A stretch of DNA of 64,000 bases from Desertifilum tharense IPPAS B-1220 (GCF_001746915.1 NZ_MJGC01000077.1:1-64000); one strand, 5' to 3'. Shown: positions 48,942-58,340, counted from the first letter of the stretch. Numbers and translations: made by a program. The notes: a model not told the origin generated them from the letters alone.

Positions 48942-49310
48942 TTATTCCTTTTTAATGTTTTCCAGCGCTTCATCTACAGACGGCTGTAGAGAGAGGAACT
49001 GATCGAGACGAACGAGCTTCACGGTTTGCGTCACGCGGGCATTGGTGACGATCTGTAAGGTTCCTTCATGGGTTTGGGCTTTTTTGACAAGCTGTACTAA
49101 AGCGCCTAAACCAGAACTATCGACAAAATCGATCTTGGAAAGATCCAATATGACATTTCTCGGCCCTTCCTCGATGCACTTACTGACCACCTTTCTAAAG
49201 GTGGGTTCGGAGAAGGCATCGAGCAAACCCGTGAGGCGAAAGAGTTGACAATTGTCCCTGACTTCACGAGTGCCTCTTAAGCTAACGGTCAGGGTTAGTG
49301 GCTCAGGAAT
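48942..49310 (-). CDS. STAS domain anti-sigma factor antagonist, probable AUU start
   Basis: A STAS protein of SpoIIAA/RsbV type. The phosphorylatable serine lies in DFVDSSGLGALVQL. From ATT at 49310 the product is 122 residues (IPEPLTLTVSLRGTREVRD, then LFRLTGLLDAFSEPTF); the family needs this first beta strand, and a TTG at 49226 would delete it. No ATG, GTG or TTG lies upstream in frame after the TAG at 49320-49322. A perfect AGGAGG (49316-49321) ends five bases before ATT, which strongly supports AUU initiation. It probably regulates an anti-sigma factor or a PP2C phosphatase network in the cytoplasm. Confidence 0.78.
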   Translation of the reverse strand: MPEPLTLTVSLRGTREVRDNCQLFRLTGLLDAFSEPTFRKVVSKCIEEGPRNVILDLSKIDFVDSSGLGALVQLVKKAQTHEGTLQIVTNARVTQTVKLVRLDQFLSLQPSVDEALENIKKE

Positions 49311-49315
49311 AAAAC

Positions 49316-49321
49316 CCTCCT
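49316..49321 (-). promoter_or_regulatory. Perfect Shine-Dalgarno AGGAGG before an ATT codon
   Basis: On the minus strand AGGAGG is followed by G TTTT and then ATT CCT GAG. The spacing of five bases is within the normal range. This decides the start of the STAS gene in the absence of a usual start codon. Confidence 0.7.
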
Positions 49322-49495
49322 ACCTTTAACGTTTCAACTTTTTCAAGTCAAGGATACACCGACAAGGCGAGATGAGATGGGATACCTTTTAGTAGAGATT
49401 TCTCTACCCTTGCCTAAAGATCGGCTATATGCCTAGCAAATCTTGACTGCGGAATAATCTAGAGTAGCATCTCGCTTGCCGATTGCGCCAAAATC

Positions 49496-50653
49496 TTAGC
49501 TTACAGTTGCTAAACGGGCTTCCCGCATCGACTGGACAAACTGCTCAAACAGATAATCCGCATCATGGGGGCCTGGGCTAGCCTCTGGGTGATACTGTAC
49601 TGAGAACAGGGGTAAAGACTTGTGCCGCAACCCCGCTATGGTGCGATCGTTGAGATTGAGATGGGTAATTTCAATGTCCGCTTCCGGTAAGGATTCCGGA
49701 GTCAGCGCAAAGCTGTGATTTTGGCTGGTAATTTCTACGCGTCGCTGCAAACCCGCCGGATGGTTTAAGCCGCGATGACCAAATTTTAACTTATAGGTTT
49801 CTCCACCCATCGATAAGCCGAGGATTTGGTGGCCCATGCAAATGCCAAACATGGGGATGGAAGCCTGGAGGAGTTTTTTGGTGGTTTCAATTCCCTCAGT
49901 GACGGCGGCGGGATCGCCAGGGCCGTTGGAAAGGAAGATGCCATCGGGGTTATATTTCAGGATATCTTCAGCCGGGGTGTTGGCCGGAACGACGATAACG
50001 CGACAGCCATAACGGGCCAGGCGGCGGAGAATATTGCGCTTGATGCCAAAGTCGAGGGCGACAACGGTGAAGGCTTCGCTAGCCGCATTCCCCTCAACGG
50101 GTTTGAATTCCCAAATGTCCGAGGTGGGATCGGACCATTCGTAAACCTCGGTTGTCGTTACTTCTTTGACCAGGTTCAGACCTTCCATGCTGGGGGCTTG
50201 TTGGATCTGGTTGAGGAGTTCTTCGGGATCGAGAATTTCGGTGGAGATCCCGCCGTTCATTGCCCCATAAACGCGCAATTTGCGGGTAATGGCGCGGGTG
50301 TCAACGCCATAGATGCCCACAATTCCGTGTTTTTTCAGGTAGTCGGGTAAGGACTGGGCAGAACGCCAGTTACTCGGCCGTAGGGTAATGTTACGCGCGA
50401 TCGCACCCCTGACATGTGGTCGATCGGATTCTTCATCTTCTGGGTTAACGCCAGTATTGCCTAACTCTGGATATGTAAATGTAATAATCTGACCCCGATA
50501 GCTTGGATCGGTCAAAACTTCCTGATAACCTGTCATCCCCGTGTTAAACACGACTTCGCCAAGGGTGGTACCGTTCGCCCCAAAAGACCATCCCCGGTAC
50601 GCACTCCCATCAGCGAGTACGAGTAAGGCAGGTTGAGCATTAGAATTTGCCAT
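49496..50653 (-). CDS. carA: Carbamoyl-phosphate synthase small subunit
   Basis: A 385-residue glutaminase subunit of carbamoyl-phosphate synthase, feeding arginine and pyrimidine synthesis. The N-terminal CarA domain has GANGTTLGEVVFNTGMTGYQE; the class I amidotransferase domain has nucleophile GICMGHQILGLSMGG and the His/Glu pair in VQYHPEASPGPHD. ATG at 50653 (MANSNAQPALLVLADG) is the usual start; the frame extends 22 codons further without support. The large subunit is not nearby. The upstream region is invaded by CTCAGCAC repeats. Confidence 0.97.
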   Translation of the reverse strand: MANSNAQPALLVLADGSAYRGWSFGANGTTLGEVVFNTGMTGYQEVLTDPSYRGQIITFTYPELGNTGVNPEDEESDRPHVRGAIARNITLRPSNWRSAQSLPDYLKKHGIVGIYGVDTRAITRKLRVYGAMNGGISTEILDPEELLNQIQQAPSMEGLNLVKEVTTTEVYEWSDPTSDIWEFKPVEGNAASEAFTVVALDFGIKRNILRRLARYGCRVIVVPANTPAEDILKYNPDGIFLSNGPGDPAAVTEGIETTKKLLQASIPMFGICMGHQILGLSMGGETYKLKFGHRGLNHPAGLQRRVEITSQNHSFALTPESLPEADIEITHLNLNDRTIAGLRHKSLPLFSVQYHPEASPGPHDADYLFEQFVQSMREARLATVS

Positions 50654-50732
50654 AGAAATCCAGGATTGACATGAAACGACGCATATTATCGCACGATCGT
50701 CAACGTGTTTGGGGTTCAATCCGATCTATTTA

Positions 50733-51010
50733 GTGCTGAGTGTAAAGTGCTGAGTGCTGAGTGGGTTACTGAGTGCTGAGTGGGTTACTGAGTGCTGAGT
50801 GCTGAGTGGGTTTAAGAGTGCTGAGTGTAAAGTGCTGTTGCTTTAGCTTCCGCGTAGCGGTGTGCTGAGTGGGTTTAAGAGTGCTGAGTGTAAAGTGCTG
50901 TTGCTTTAGCTTCCGCGTAGCGGTGTGCTGAGTGGGTTACTGAGTGTTGAGGTGAAAGTGCTGTTGCTTTAGCTTCCGCGTAGCGGTGTGCTGAGTGGAG
51001 ATGGGGAGTT
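50733..51010. repeat. CTCAGCAC-family repeat array (reverse orientation)
   Basis: Units GTGCTGAGTGTAAAG and GTGCTGAGTGGGTTAC recur many times, interspersed with three copies of GCTGTTGCTTTAGCTTCCGC followed by GTAGCGGT. The latter is the reverse complement of a unit at 230-265. Small open frames across it encode only the repeat peptide SAHRYAEAKATAL. Spacers are not unique, so it is not a CRISPR. Confidence 0.9.
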
Positions 51011-51066
51011 AGGGAGAATGAAGGTAGATTAGCTATTGTTCTACTCACATCTTGTACTAGTCGCAT

Positions 51067-51200
51067 TACCCGCCGGGGAATAATTTCACAGGCTTTTAGT
51101 TAAAGTCTCCTCAAGAGGACTAAAAACTTAAAAGATAAAGATTTCAGTCCATTTTAATGGACTTTCGCTATTAGCCCGGAACTTGAGTTCCGGGCGGGTA
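51067..51200. mobile_element. MITE-like element of three hairpins with inverted ends
   Basis: A 134-bp element bounded by TACCCGCC (51067) and GGCGGGTA (51193-51200). Inside are three hairpins in series: AGTCTCCTC / GAGGACT (51104-51121), the perfect AGTCCATT / AATGGACT (51146-51163) and the perfect CCCGGAACT / AGTTCCGGG (51175-51194). It encodes nothing. Similar sequence seems to be dispersed in filamentous cyanobacteria, from memory, so I read it as a non-autonomous mobile element; alternatively it is a structured RNA. It ends 37 bp before the sacsin-like gene stop. Confidence 0.6.
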
Positions 51201-51237
51201 AACGCTACTGACTAAGAAGGGTGCAAAATCTAAAGAG

Positions 51238-54200
51238 TCAAGACAGAAACTTTAACTCATCACTCACAGAACGCAGGTAAGGGGAAAATAAAGACCAGTT
51301 GAGGAGGAGATCGTTTTGTTGGGTTTGGGGATTAAACTCGAATTCGATGAGGGTGGGGGGTGTAGCGTTAGATTGGGTTTTGATTTTGGCTTCGGTTTCG
51401 CGTAGGGTTTGCCAAATGTTGGGGATTTGGTAAATTGAGTGAGTGCGATCGCCCTGTTCGATCAAGACAAGCAGTTGGTATTCCCCAGGGTAGGCTTGCA
51501 TTTGTTGCCATTCTTCCCAGCTTAGGCGGATGGTGGGGGTTTGGGTATTGACGACTTTGGTGGTGACTTGCAGTTTAGGAAGAGTCTCGGCGCTACAGCA
51601 ATAGTCAAAGCCGGAACCGGGTTCGGTGGGTTCGATCTGGGTGTATCCTAGGTGTTGGTAAAATTGGAGCGTCCAATGCTCAATCAGAGTGCGATCGCTC
51701 TTTGAGTTTTCTTCAGGTTCGCTTAAGGCTCGGATCTTCAAACGGTTGAGTAATTCTGGAATGCGTACCGCTTCAATATCCAGAATATTCGCTAAGGGTA
51801 AAAGGTTACTTAAGCTATTTTTACCTAAGTTTTGATTGAGGCATTCTGCGAGATAGTATAGGGTAACGGTGCGGTTTTCTGACCAGAGAATTTGCAGGCT
51901 ATTTTCCTGAGAGTTATAAAAATGGCTACCTGGAATATCGGAAGCCAGACAGGTGCCATCCTCGCGATTTAAGTCTACTTGAATGAGTTGAGCAGGTTGA
52001 ATTCTAGCCGTGGCGAGAAAGTCGAGTTCGTCGGTTATTTCGTTTTCGGATTCGTGGTAGATTAACCGCTTGAGTCCTTTGAGAAATTCAGTCGAATTTA
52101 AGGTTAACTGCCATTTACGACAGTCTGCGAGTGCTTGCGCGTTTAGGGTAAGTTTAACGGCTTTGGGTTGCTCAAATGTATCTTTCATCAGAGAAAGACA
52201 GCCTGCTTTTTGAGCCAGAATAGGAGTAATTTGTGGATATAACAGATAGTTTTCAGAAATATGCTCTTTTCGCCAAGGCGCATCGTTAATCAAAATTTCT
52301 CTAGCCGCACGCAAGCCACCCTTAGCAGTCAAGAATAGGCTATCGGGAGATAAGCTAAAGTCTTCTAGGCGGGAATGGTATTCTAGGGCGTAGAAAACTT
52401 GGAGAACGAGTTGTGAGTCTTCGGATTTTAAGGGAGTTTCGGGGTTATTTTGTTCTAATTCTTGGAGGAAATTGAGATAGTCTGCTAGTTCTGGCGATCG
52501 CCTTTGTCCTAAAAGCTGATAAACTTCTCCTAAACGATGGGTAAAGGGGATGCTGGTACGGTAGGAACCAAAGCAGGGAACCTCATCAATGAAGGCGTGA
52601 ATGGGTTTCCAGAATTGTTGGGTTGCTTCATCCCATAAACAGGGACGGTTTTCAAATTGCGCTTTGAGTTGTTGGCGTTGTCTGTCGGTATTTTCTGGAC
52701 GATCGAGATAGGCTTTGTATAAAAAGTTATAAAGAGGTTGTAACGCGTGGGAATACTTTTTTAACTCCTCGGTTGGAATACTAGGGTTATTTTCCCAAAG
52801 GGTAATTAAAGCGGAGAAATAATCTAAGACTTGCGGGAGGTTAACGGCTTCAAAGCCTAATGCTAGCCGGATTTCAGATTTGATAAAATCGCGATCGCAG
52901 GCTAAAATAGGTTTGCAGCTTGCCATGAGATGGGCTTCAGTCGTAAAGCATATTTCTTGGGCTTTGTAAAGTCTATTTTGAGGTTGGATTGCAGCCGGGA
53001 AGCGTTGCAGTTTTTCCGGATCTTGTTCGACAGTTAACCAGGCGCGATCGCGCAATGCTTCAAACAGCTTTTGATTATTCTTAGAAAGGGTAGCATTTTT
53101 TAAGTCTTCCCAATGTTCTACTAAGTAGTTTAATATCGATTGCACCCCATCAGTGACGCTTGCCACTCCTGACTGAAAAGCTTGCTGGATCAGGTTTTCC
53201 ACGCACGTTAGTAAGTCATCGGGACTGGGTTTCACCTGCATTCCCAAGTCAGTAAAAAAGTGCATCCACAGGGGATAATCGGTTGCATAAAATTCCATAT
53301 CGGGAATTGCAGCACCTTCCCCTAACAGGCGACGAACAATCTTACTTTCTGGACTATAAATACCACGAATAGCCCGCAACCTGCCATCTAGGCAACGAAT
53401 CAGTTTAGCGCTGGCTAACTGTTCTTTAAAAGCTTGGGGATTTTCGTTCGCTTTCTCGACTTCGCGGAGTGCTTTTTCCCAGTTATCGCGAATCCAAGTT
53501 AAAACTTCTAGCTGTTCGGGAGAAGATAGGGTAGGGTAATCGACAAGCAAGCATTTTTGAATTAAACGCGCCCGGTGTAACATAGGGACTTGCAAGGCTT
53601 GGTAAAAGGGAAGCCATTCTTGAGGTTTTTTACCTAAGTCTAATAAATGGAGTTCTCCCGCAAAGGCGGGTGGTTCGTAACCTTCACCGGGTAGGTAAAC
53701 GTTATCTTGATTCAGCGCAACCAGTTTATCTAGATTGGTGCGATAGATGGGAAGCTGGCGTAATTTTTGCCTGCGGTTATCGTCGTAGTTTCTGGGATAA
53801 CTCTTAATGTCCTCGGCAATATAAGCGAGTAAGGTGGGATAATGAGCGGCGTGATAGGCGGGTAAGGCTGTATTCTGGTAGCGAGCGTGGATAATATCGA
53901 CTAAAGTTACGCCAGATAGGGATAAAATTACAGTATTGGGGTGAGATTGGATGAAAGATGCGATCGCGCTTTTCAACGGTTCCCCCGCCGCAACTAAATT
54001 TACCCCAAAATAGGATACGGCTGCGACTAATTCCGCACTCGTTTCCGCCGGAACCCAAAGCGGTGCTTTCTCATGTTTGGCGGCGTATAGTTTCCCATCA
54101 ATTCCGGGTAGTAAAGGAATCGCTTGAAGTGCTGCTGCGGGAAAATGTTTATGTCCCAGTTCCCGGAGATAGCGGTAAACTTTTGCTAGCCAGTGAGTAT

Positions 54201-56277
54201 TAGGCGTTTTGTCTCCGTCAGGGTTCCAAGCTTCCCCAGATAAAGTTGCAGGTAAGATAAAGGCTAACTTCTGGATAACCTGATTAACTTCCATAGGCGC
54301 GATTCCCTGGCAACCCTGAAGCGCTACACTATGAGACAGATCGGGGTGGATAAACCATTCGGGATAGGCTGCGAAGATTTCCCGAATCTGTTGATGACTG
54401 AAATAAATTGTACTCGATTCCGTATATCCAAAGACTTGTAAGCGATGATTTGTTAGGAGTGCTAAAGGTAATCCGGTTAAATCGCGATAATTATCGCTGA
54501 GACAATAACTTAGAAGATGAATAATCCATTGGATTTTTCGCAAGCTAGGCTTAGGCGCATTTTCTAGTTCAACATTTAAATATTGATTGTATTGGAGATG
54601 CTGTCGCAGTTGAGCAGGTGTAAACGTGGGTAATGAACATCCCGCTTTTTTAAACGCTGCGATAATCGTATCGGGTAAAGGCGGATTAGGGATATCAATT
54701 CCATCAGCTTTGAGGGGTTCTACTAACTGTCGCCACCAGCCACCAGAGAGAACCTGAATTTGTGCTGGCGTTACCCAATGGGTGGAAGAAATGGTTTCCT
54801 GAATTCCCTGAGTTGCGGGATGTTCCACCGCCGAACGGAGAACCCGACGGTTATAGAGAAGCGGGATAACCTGTTGGGGAAGGTTTTCTAAAACGGGATG
54901 AACGGTAACAGGATCGATCGGCCAGAGTTGGTAAAATACATTGGGATCGTATAAGCCGATATCTTCTACTAAGTCTGCGAGTAGGTTAGCGTAGGCGGGT
55001 GCGAGAACATGGCGCACTAATAGGGAATTCCATTGCGCCCTGGGTTTATCCTTTCCGGTCTGACCGCGATCGCTGCTAAGATTATCTCGCGAACTGTTGA
55101 GATTAAAAAAGCCATTCAAGTGTACGGGTAAGCGAGACTCCAGGGGAAGCGGGAGAAAACAATACACCTTTCCGCGAATGGGGGGAAGTTCCCCTAACGT
55201 ACTCTTGGCGCTAATTCTAGCAGCCGCACCCGCCCAAGGAATCACCTTTTCTTGACTGTCGTAGAGTGCGAGGATAGCGCTTTCGAGTTCGGTTCCTGCA
55301 TCAATACAAATCAGTTGAGTAACGCGCCAAACTTCCTGTATCGTTTGTTCTGGGGTAACGGTTTCAATCTCATGGCGGTAGGAGATAGAAACCAGCGTAT
55401 TCTCATTTTCCCTACAGCCTTGAATTAAGCGTTCTGGGGAGGCTGGGAGAACCGCCAGCACCCTTTGACGCGAATTTTGGACTTGCGAGAGGTTTTTTGT
55501 GGTAATCGATAGAATCTCTTGACGCTTCCCGAAACCCGTGGCGGGGATTTCAAAGACGCGAATCGTACAAACCGATTTGAGAAAGAGTAGCAGTTCGCCG
55601 GCGGTGTGGATGAGTTCGTCTAGGAGTTCGCGAACATTAGACTCGGTGAAGGGTTGTTTGCGGATTTCACTGCGTTCGGCTTGTTCTGTGGTTCGCAAAG
55701 GGAGGCGAAATAGGGTTCCCTGAAAATCTGCCACTCCTGGGGTTAAGCCACCCACTTGATACAGTTGCATAAATTCGGGATAGTTTTCTAACCATCCAGC
55801 GTTTCCATAATGCCACTCGCGGCCCGGTTGTTGGCGAGAAGTTCCGGGAATGGCTGCGCCGTGGGGGTCAAAAAAGATGAGGCGATGGCGAGAAATGAAG
55901 CTAGGAAAGTCGGTAACGTGGTAAATGGCGTTAAACCCAATCCCAAACCGTCCAGTTTTCTGTAAGTCTTGCGCTTTTTCGCTTTGTCCGAGGTGGCGAA
56001 TGCTTTCAAAATCTCGGTCTGTGAAGACTTGGTTATTATAGACCAGCATCGCCGGGCCTAAAAGCTGCGTCATCCGGGGGTCTGGAAGATTGGGGATAGA
56101 GTGCGATCGCCAATCTAAGGTAATCTCTACACAGGTGGCTTGAGCATCATCGGCATTTTGAATCAGTTCTTTGAGAATGCCGATTCCTTCAGGATAATCT
56201 CGAATAATGCCGCGCAGACGGGCAATCAATGGCTCAGACTGGTAAAAAGATTGACCGTCAAGTTCAGAATGATTCAT
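51238..56277 (-). CDS. Sacsin-like GHKL ATPase with DUF3883-like C-terminus
   Basis: A 1679-residue protein. The N-terminal sacsin/Hsp90-like ATPase has the N-box ELIQNADDA at 37-45 and lid/G2 motif GRFGIGFNAIYHVTD at 109-123. A long unassigned helical-beta middle follows (residues 400-1500). The last 150 residues resemble DUF3883, a restriction-endonuclease-like domain: HLGYTQIEPTEPGSGFDYCC, then KLQVTTKVVN and LSWEEWQQM; the usual ExK motif appears as TTK, so catalysis is doubtful. Prokaryotic sacsin-like proteins of this layout are poorly known, and some large GHKL ATPases occur in defence systems. HIP1 sites throughout suggest long residence in this genome. Confidence 0.8.
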   Translation of the reverse strand: MNHSELDGQSFYQSEPLIARLRGIIRDYPEGIGILKELIQNADDAQATCVEITLDWRSHSIPNLPDPRMTQLLGPAMLVYNNQVFTDRDFESIRHLGQSEKAQDLQKTGRFGIGFNAIYHVTDFPSFISRHRLIFFDPHGAAIPGTSRQQPGREWHYGNAGWLENYPEFMQLYQVGGLTPGVADFQGTLFRLPLRTTEQAERSEIRKQPFTESNVRELLDELIHTAGELLLFLKSVCTIRVFEIPATGFGKRQEILSITTKNLSQVQNSRQRVLAVLPASPERLIQGCRENENTLVSISYRHEIETVTPEQTIQEVWRVTQLICIDAGTELESAILALYDSQEKVIPWAGAAARISAKSTLGELPPIRGKVYCFLPLPLESRLPVHLNGFFNLNSSRDNLSSDRGQTGKDKPRAQWNSLLVRHVLAPAYANLLADLVEDIGLYDPNVFYQLWPIDPVTVHPVLENLPQQVIPLLYNRRVLRSAVEHPATQGIQETISSTHWVTPAQIQVLSGGWWRQLVEPLKADGIDIPNPPLPDTIIAAFKKAGCSLPTFTPAQLRQHLQYNQYLNVELENAPKPSLRKIQWIIHLLSYCLSDNYRDLTGLPLALLTNHRLQVFGYTESSTIYFSHQQIREIFAAYPEWFIHPDLSHSVALQGCQGIAPMEVNQVIQKLAFILPATLSGEAWNPDGDKTPNTHWLAKVYRYLRELGHKHFPAAALQAIPLLPGIDGKLYAAKHEKAPLWVPAETSAELVAAVSYFGVNLVAAGEPLKSAIASFIQSHPNTVILSLSGVTLVDIIHARYQNTALPAYHAAHYPTLLAYIAEDIKSYPRNYDDNRRQKLRQLPIYRTNLDKLVALNQDNVYLPGEGYEPPAFAGELHLLDLGKKPQEWLPFYQALQVPMLHRARLIQKCLLVDYPTLSSPEQLEVLTWIRDNWEKALREVEKANENPQAFKEQLASAKLIRCLDGRLRAIRGIYSPESKIVRRLLGEGAAIPDMEFYATDYPLWMHFFTDLGMQVKPSPDDLLTCVENLIQQAFQSGVASVTDGVQSILNYLVEHWEDLKNATLSKNNQKLFEALRDRAWLTVEQDPEKLQRFPAAIQPQNRLYKAQEICFTTEAHLMASCKPILACDRDFIKSEIRLALGFEAVNLPQVLDYFSALITLWENNPSIPTEELKKYSHALQPLYNFLYKAYLDRPENTDRQRQQLKAQFENRPCLWDEATQQFWKPIHAFIDEVPCFGSYRTSIPFTHRLGEVYQLLGQRRSPELADYLNFLQELEQNNPETPLKSEDSQLVLQVFYALEYHSRLEDFSLSPDSLFLTAKGGLRAAREILINDAPWRKEHISENYLLYPQITPILAQKAGCLSLMKDTFEQPKAVKLTLNAQALADCRKWQLTLNSTEFLKGLKRLIYHESENEITDELDFLATARIQPAQLIQVDLNREDGTCLASDIPGSHFYNSQENSLQILWSENRTVTLYYLAECLNQNLGKNSLSNLLPLANILDIEAVRIPELLNRLKIRALSEPEENSKSDRTLIEHWTLQFYQHLGYTQIEPTEPGSGFDYCCSAETLPKLQVTTKVVNTQTPTIRLSWEEWQQMQAYPGEYQLLVLIEQGDRTHSIYQIPNIWQTLRETEAKIKTQSNATPPTLIEFEFNPQTQQNDLLLNWSLFSPYLRSVSDELKFLS

Positions 56278-56423
56278 ACAAACCTGTGGAGTCTCGTGCT
56301 GCCTAACTCAACACCAATCCACAAACAGGGGATACAAAAAGCATAAACGATCGCTAGCCTAGGGCGCGGATTTTTGCAACCCCCAACAGCTACGCGACTA
56401 GGAAGGGGGTTGGGTGAAGGAAG

Positions 56424-58190
56424 TCAATTAGGTCTGCTATATTCCCCCGCAGATAGCGCCGCGAGTTGTTTGCTTGACTGTCGAACTGGGATTTCAATTC
56501 TAAACTCTGCACCCTGACCGGGTTCAGAAATACAGGACAATTTACCCCCGTGTTTTTCTACTACAATTTGATAGCTAATAGCCAATCCTAGACCCGTTCC
56601 TTTTCCAGTAGGTTTCGTAGTAAAAAATGGATCGAATAACTTGGAACGAACCTCTGGAGAAATTCCAGGGCCGTTGTCTTGAATCCGAATAACCAAGCAA
56701 TGGTTTGGCGTCATTTCTGTCCGAATTCGGATAGAACTGGGATTGGCTTTAATAGCTTCTAAGGTTCGAGCTGCATTATAATCTTCTAACGCATCAATGG
56801 CATTCGCCAGAATATTCATAAAAACTTGGTTGAGTTGACCCGCGTAACAATTAATCGGCGGTAACTGACCGTATTCTCTAATAATGGCAATCTCAGGACG
56901 TTCGGGTTTAGCCTTTAAGCGATTTTGCAAAATCATCAGGGTACTTTCTATCCCTTCGTGAATATTTACGGCTTTCATTTCAGCTTCATCCAATCTAGAA
57001 AAGGTTCGTAGAGAAAGAACAATTTCGCGAATTCGTTCTGCGCCAATTTTCATAGAACGAATAATTTGCGGTAAGTCATCTAAAATAAAATCGAGTTCAA
57101 TAGCGTCAATCTCTTCCTGAAGGCGCAAAGAAGGATGCGTTAATTCTTGTTGATAAAGTTGGATTAGCTTGAGCAAATCCTGAGTATAGCTGTCAACATG
57201 GACTAAATTACCAAAAATAAAATTAACGGGATTATTAATTTCGTGAGCCACCCCTGCAACCAATTGTCCCAAACTTGACATCTTTTCAGTTTGGATTAAT
57301 TGAGCTTGGGCTTGTTGAAGCTGCTGTAAAGTCTTTTGGAGTTCAAATTCTGCTTGCAAGCGAACCGATATTTGTTGTTCTAAATTGAGGTTTGTCTCGG
57401 TTAACTCTACCGTCCTTTCCTGTACTTTCTCTTCTAAGGAGTGGTAAAACTCTCCTAGTTTGATCGTCATTTGATTAAAAGCATGAGCAAGTTCTTCAAT
57501 TTCATCATCGGTTTGCAAATCAAGCTGATAACTCCAGTTGCCCGTGCCAATTTTTTCTGCACCAACTTGTAGTTCTTGAATAGAGCGAATAACGGGTAAA
57601 AGAATTAAGCGAAATTGCCCTAAAATTACAAGCAAAATTAAAACCATAACCAAGTATTGAACGAGAACAACCGTTTGTTTAAAGTTTTGATTTCTTTCTT
57701 TTGCTAAATCGTCCAAAATTTCAGCACTTGCTACTAGCGAGTCTAAATAATAGGTAATATCAATGCTAAAAGAGTTAATGGCTCTAATATCTTGTTGAAG
57801 TTCGGGTAACGTTGTCGGGGTATCAGCAAGACCTGCTGCCAAGCGTCTCAGAAGTTGATGGCGGCGGCGAATTAATTCTATCTCTCTGGCTTCTGGCATT
57901 AAAAGTTCAAGTTCATCTAAATTCATGGCAAAATTAGACATTGCTTTTTGATAACCTGCCATATCTAGCGGGGCGCGATTTAGCATCAGATAGTCTTTAA
58001 GAGACACAATCTGATCTCTTAGGGAAATTTCTAAACTTAAAACCAGATCCAGAGTTTGGCGGGTTTTCTCTCGTCTTTCAGTTAAAGATTGTTCTGCATT
58101 TCGCAGAAAAAAGGTACTTCCAGTTAACAGAAAAACAATTAATCCAATGACAATAATTGACGAGCCAACAAACTTTGTAGTAATTCTCAT
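56424..58190 (-). CDS. Sensor histidine kinase with HAMP domain
   Basis: A 588-residue membrane sensor kinase. Two membrane helices (residues 8-28 and 172-195) flank a helical periplasmic sensor of about 140 residues. A HAMP domain (200-250) and a coiled coil (VELTETNLNLEQQISVRLQ) lead to the kinase: H-box GVAHEINNPVNF with His316, N-box FMNILANAIDAL, G1 IQDNGPGIS and G2 GKGTGLGLAIS. It lacks PAS and receiver domains. It is co-directional with, and 194 bp downstream of, a PhnD-like binding protein, so that protein may bring it a ligand. No response regulator is adjacent. Confidence 0.88.
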   Translation of the reverse strand: MRITTKFVGSSIIVIGLIVFLLTGSTFFLRNAEQSLTERREKTRQTLDLVLSLEISLRDQIVSLKDYLMLNRAPLDMAGYQKAMSNFAMNLDELELLMPEAREIELIRRRHQLLRRLAAGLADTPTTLPELQQDIRAINSFSIDITYYLDSLVASAEILDDLAKERNQNFKQTVVLVQYLVMVLILLVILGQFRLILLPVIRSIQELQVGAEKIGTGNWSYQLDLQTDDEIEELAHAFNQMTIKLGEFYHSLEEKVQERTVELTETNLNLEQQISVRLQAEFELQKTLQQLQQAQAQLIQTEKMSSLGQLVAGVAHEINNPVNFIFGNLVHVDSYTQDLLKLIQLYQQELTHPSLRLQEEIDAIELDFILDDLPQIIRSMKIGAERIREIVLSLRTFSRLDEAEMKAVNIHEGIESTLMILQNRLKAKPERPEIAIIREYGQLPPINCYAGQLNQVFMNILANAIDALEDYNAARTLEAIKANPSSIRIRTEMTPNHCLVIRIQDNGPGISPEVRSKLFDPFFTTKPTGKGTGLGLAISYQIVVEKHGGKLSCISEPGQGAEFRIEIPVRQSSKQLAALSAGEYSRPN

Positions 58191-58340
58191 TTTCTTTGCA
58201 GACCGATAACCCACGCCAGACTTCCTCAAGGAAAATTTAACGATTTCTTATTCATGTAACGTTCTCAAATCAAGTATGGATAGCTAGGCGAATAATAAAC
58301 TTAAATTGATAGCCTGTTAATTGCTGATTGAGAATCGCTA

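Noticed and set aside
49826..50350. 174-codon plus-strand frame opposite carA
   Set aside because: Antisense of a well-identified carA with normal codon use; no independent support.
50733..51010. Possible CRISPR array
   Set aside because: Units are directly adjacent or separated by other repeat units of variable length; there are no unique spacers of constant size and no cas genes.
50875..51066. Small open frame encoding SAHRYAEAKATAL peptides
   Set aside because: Simple translation of the CTCAGCAC repeat; the same peptide appears from the array at 159-368.
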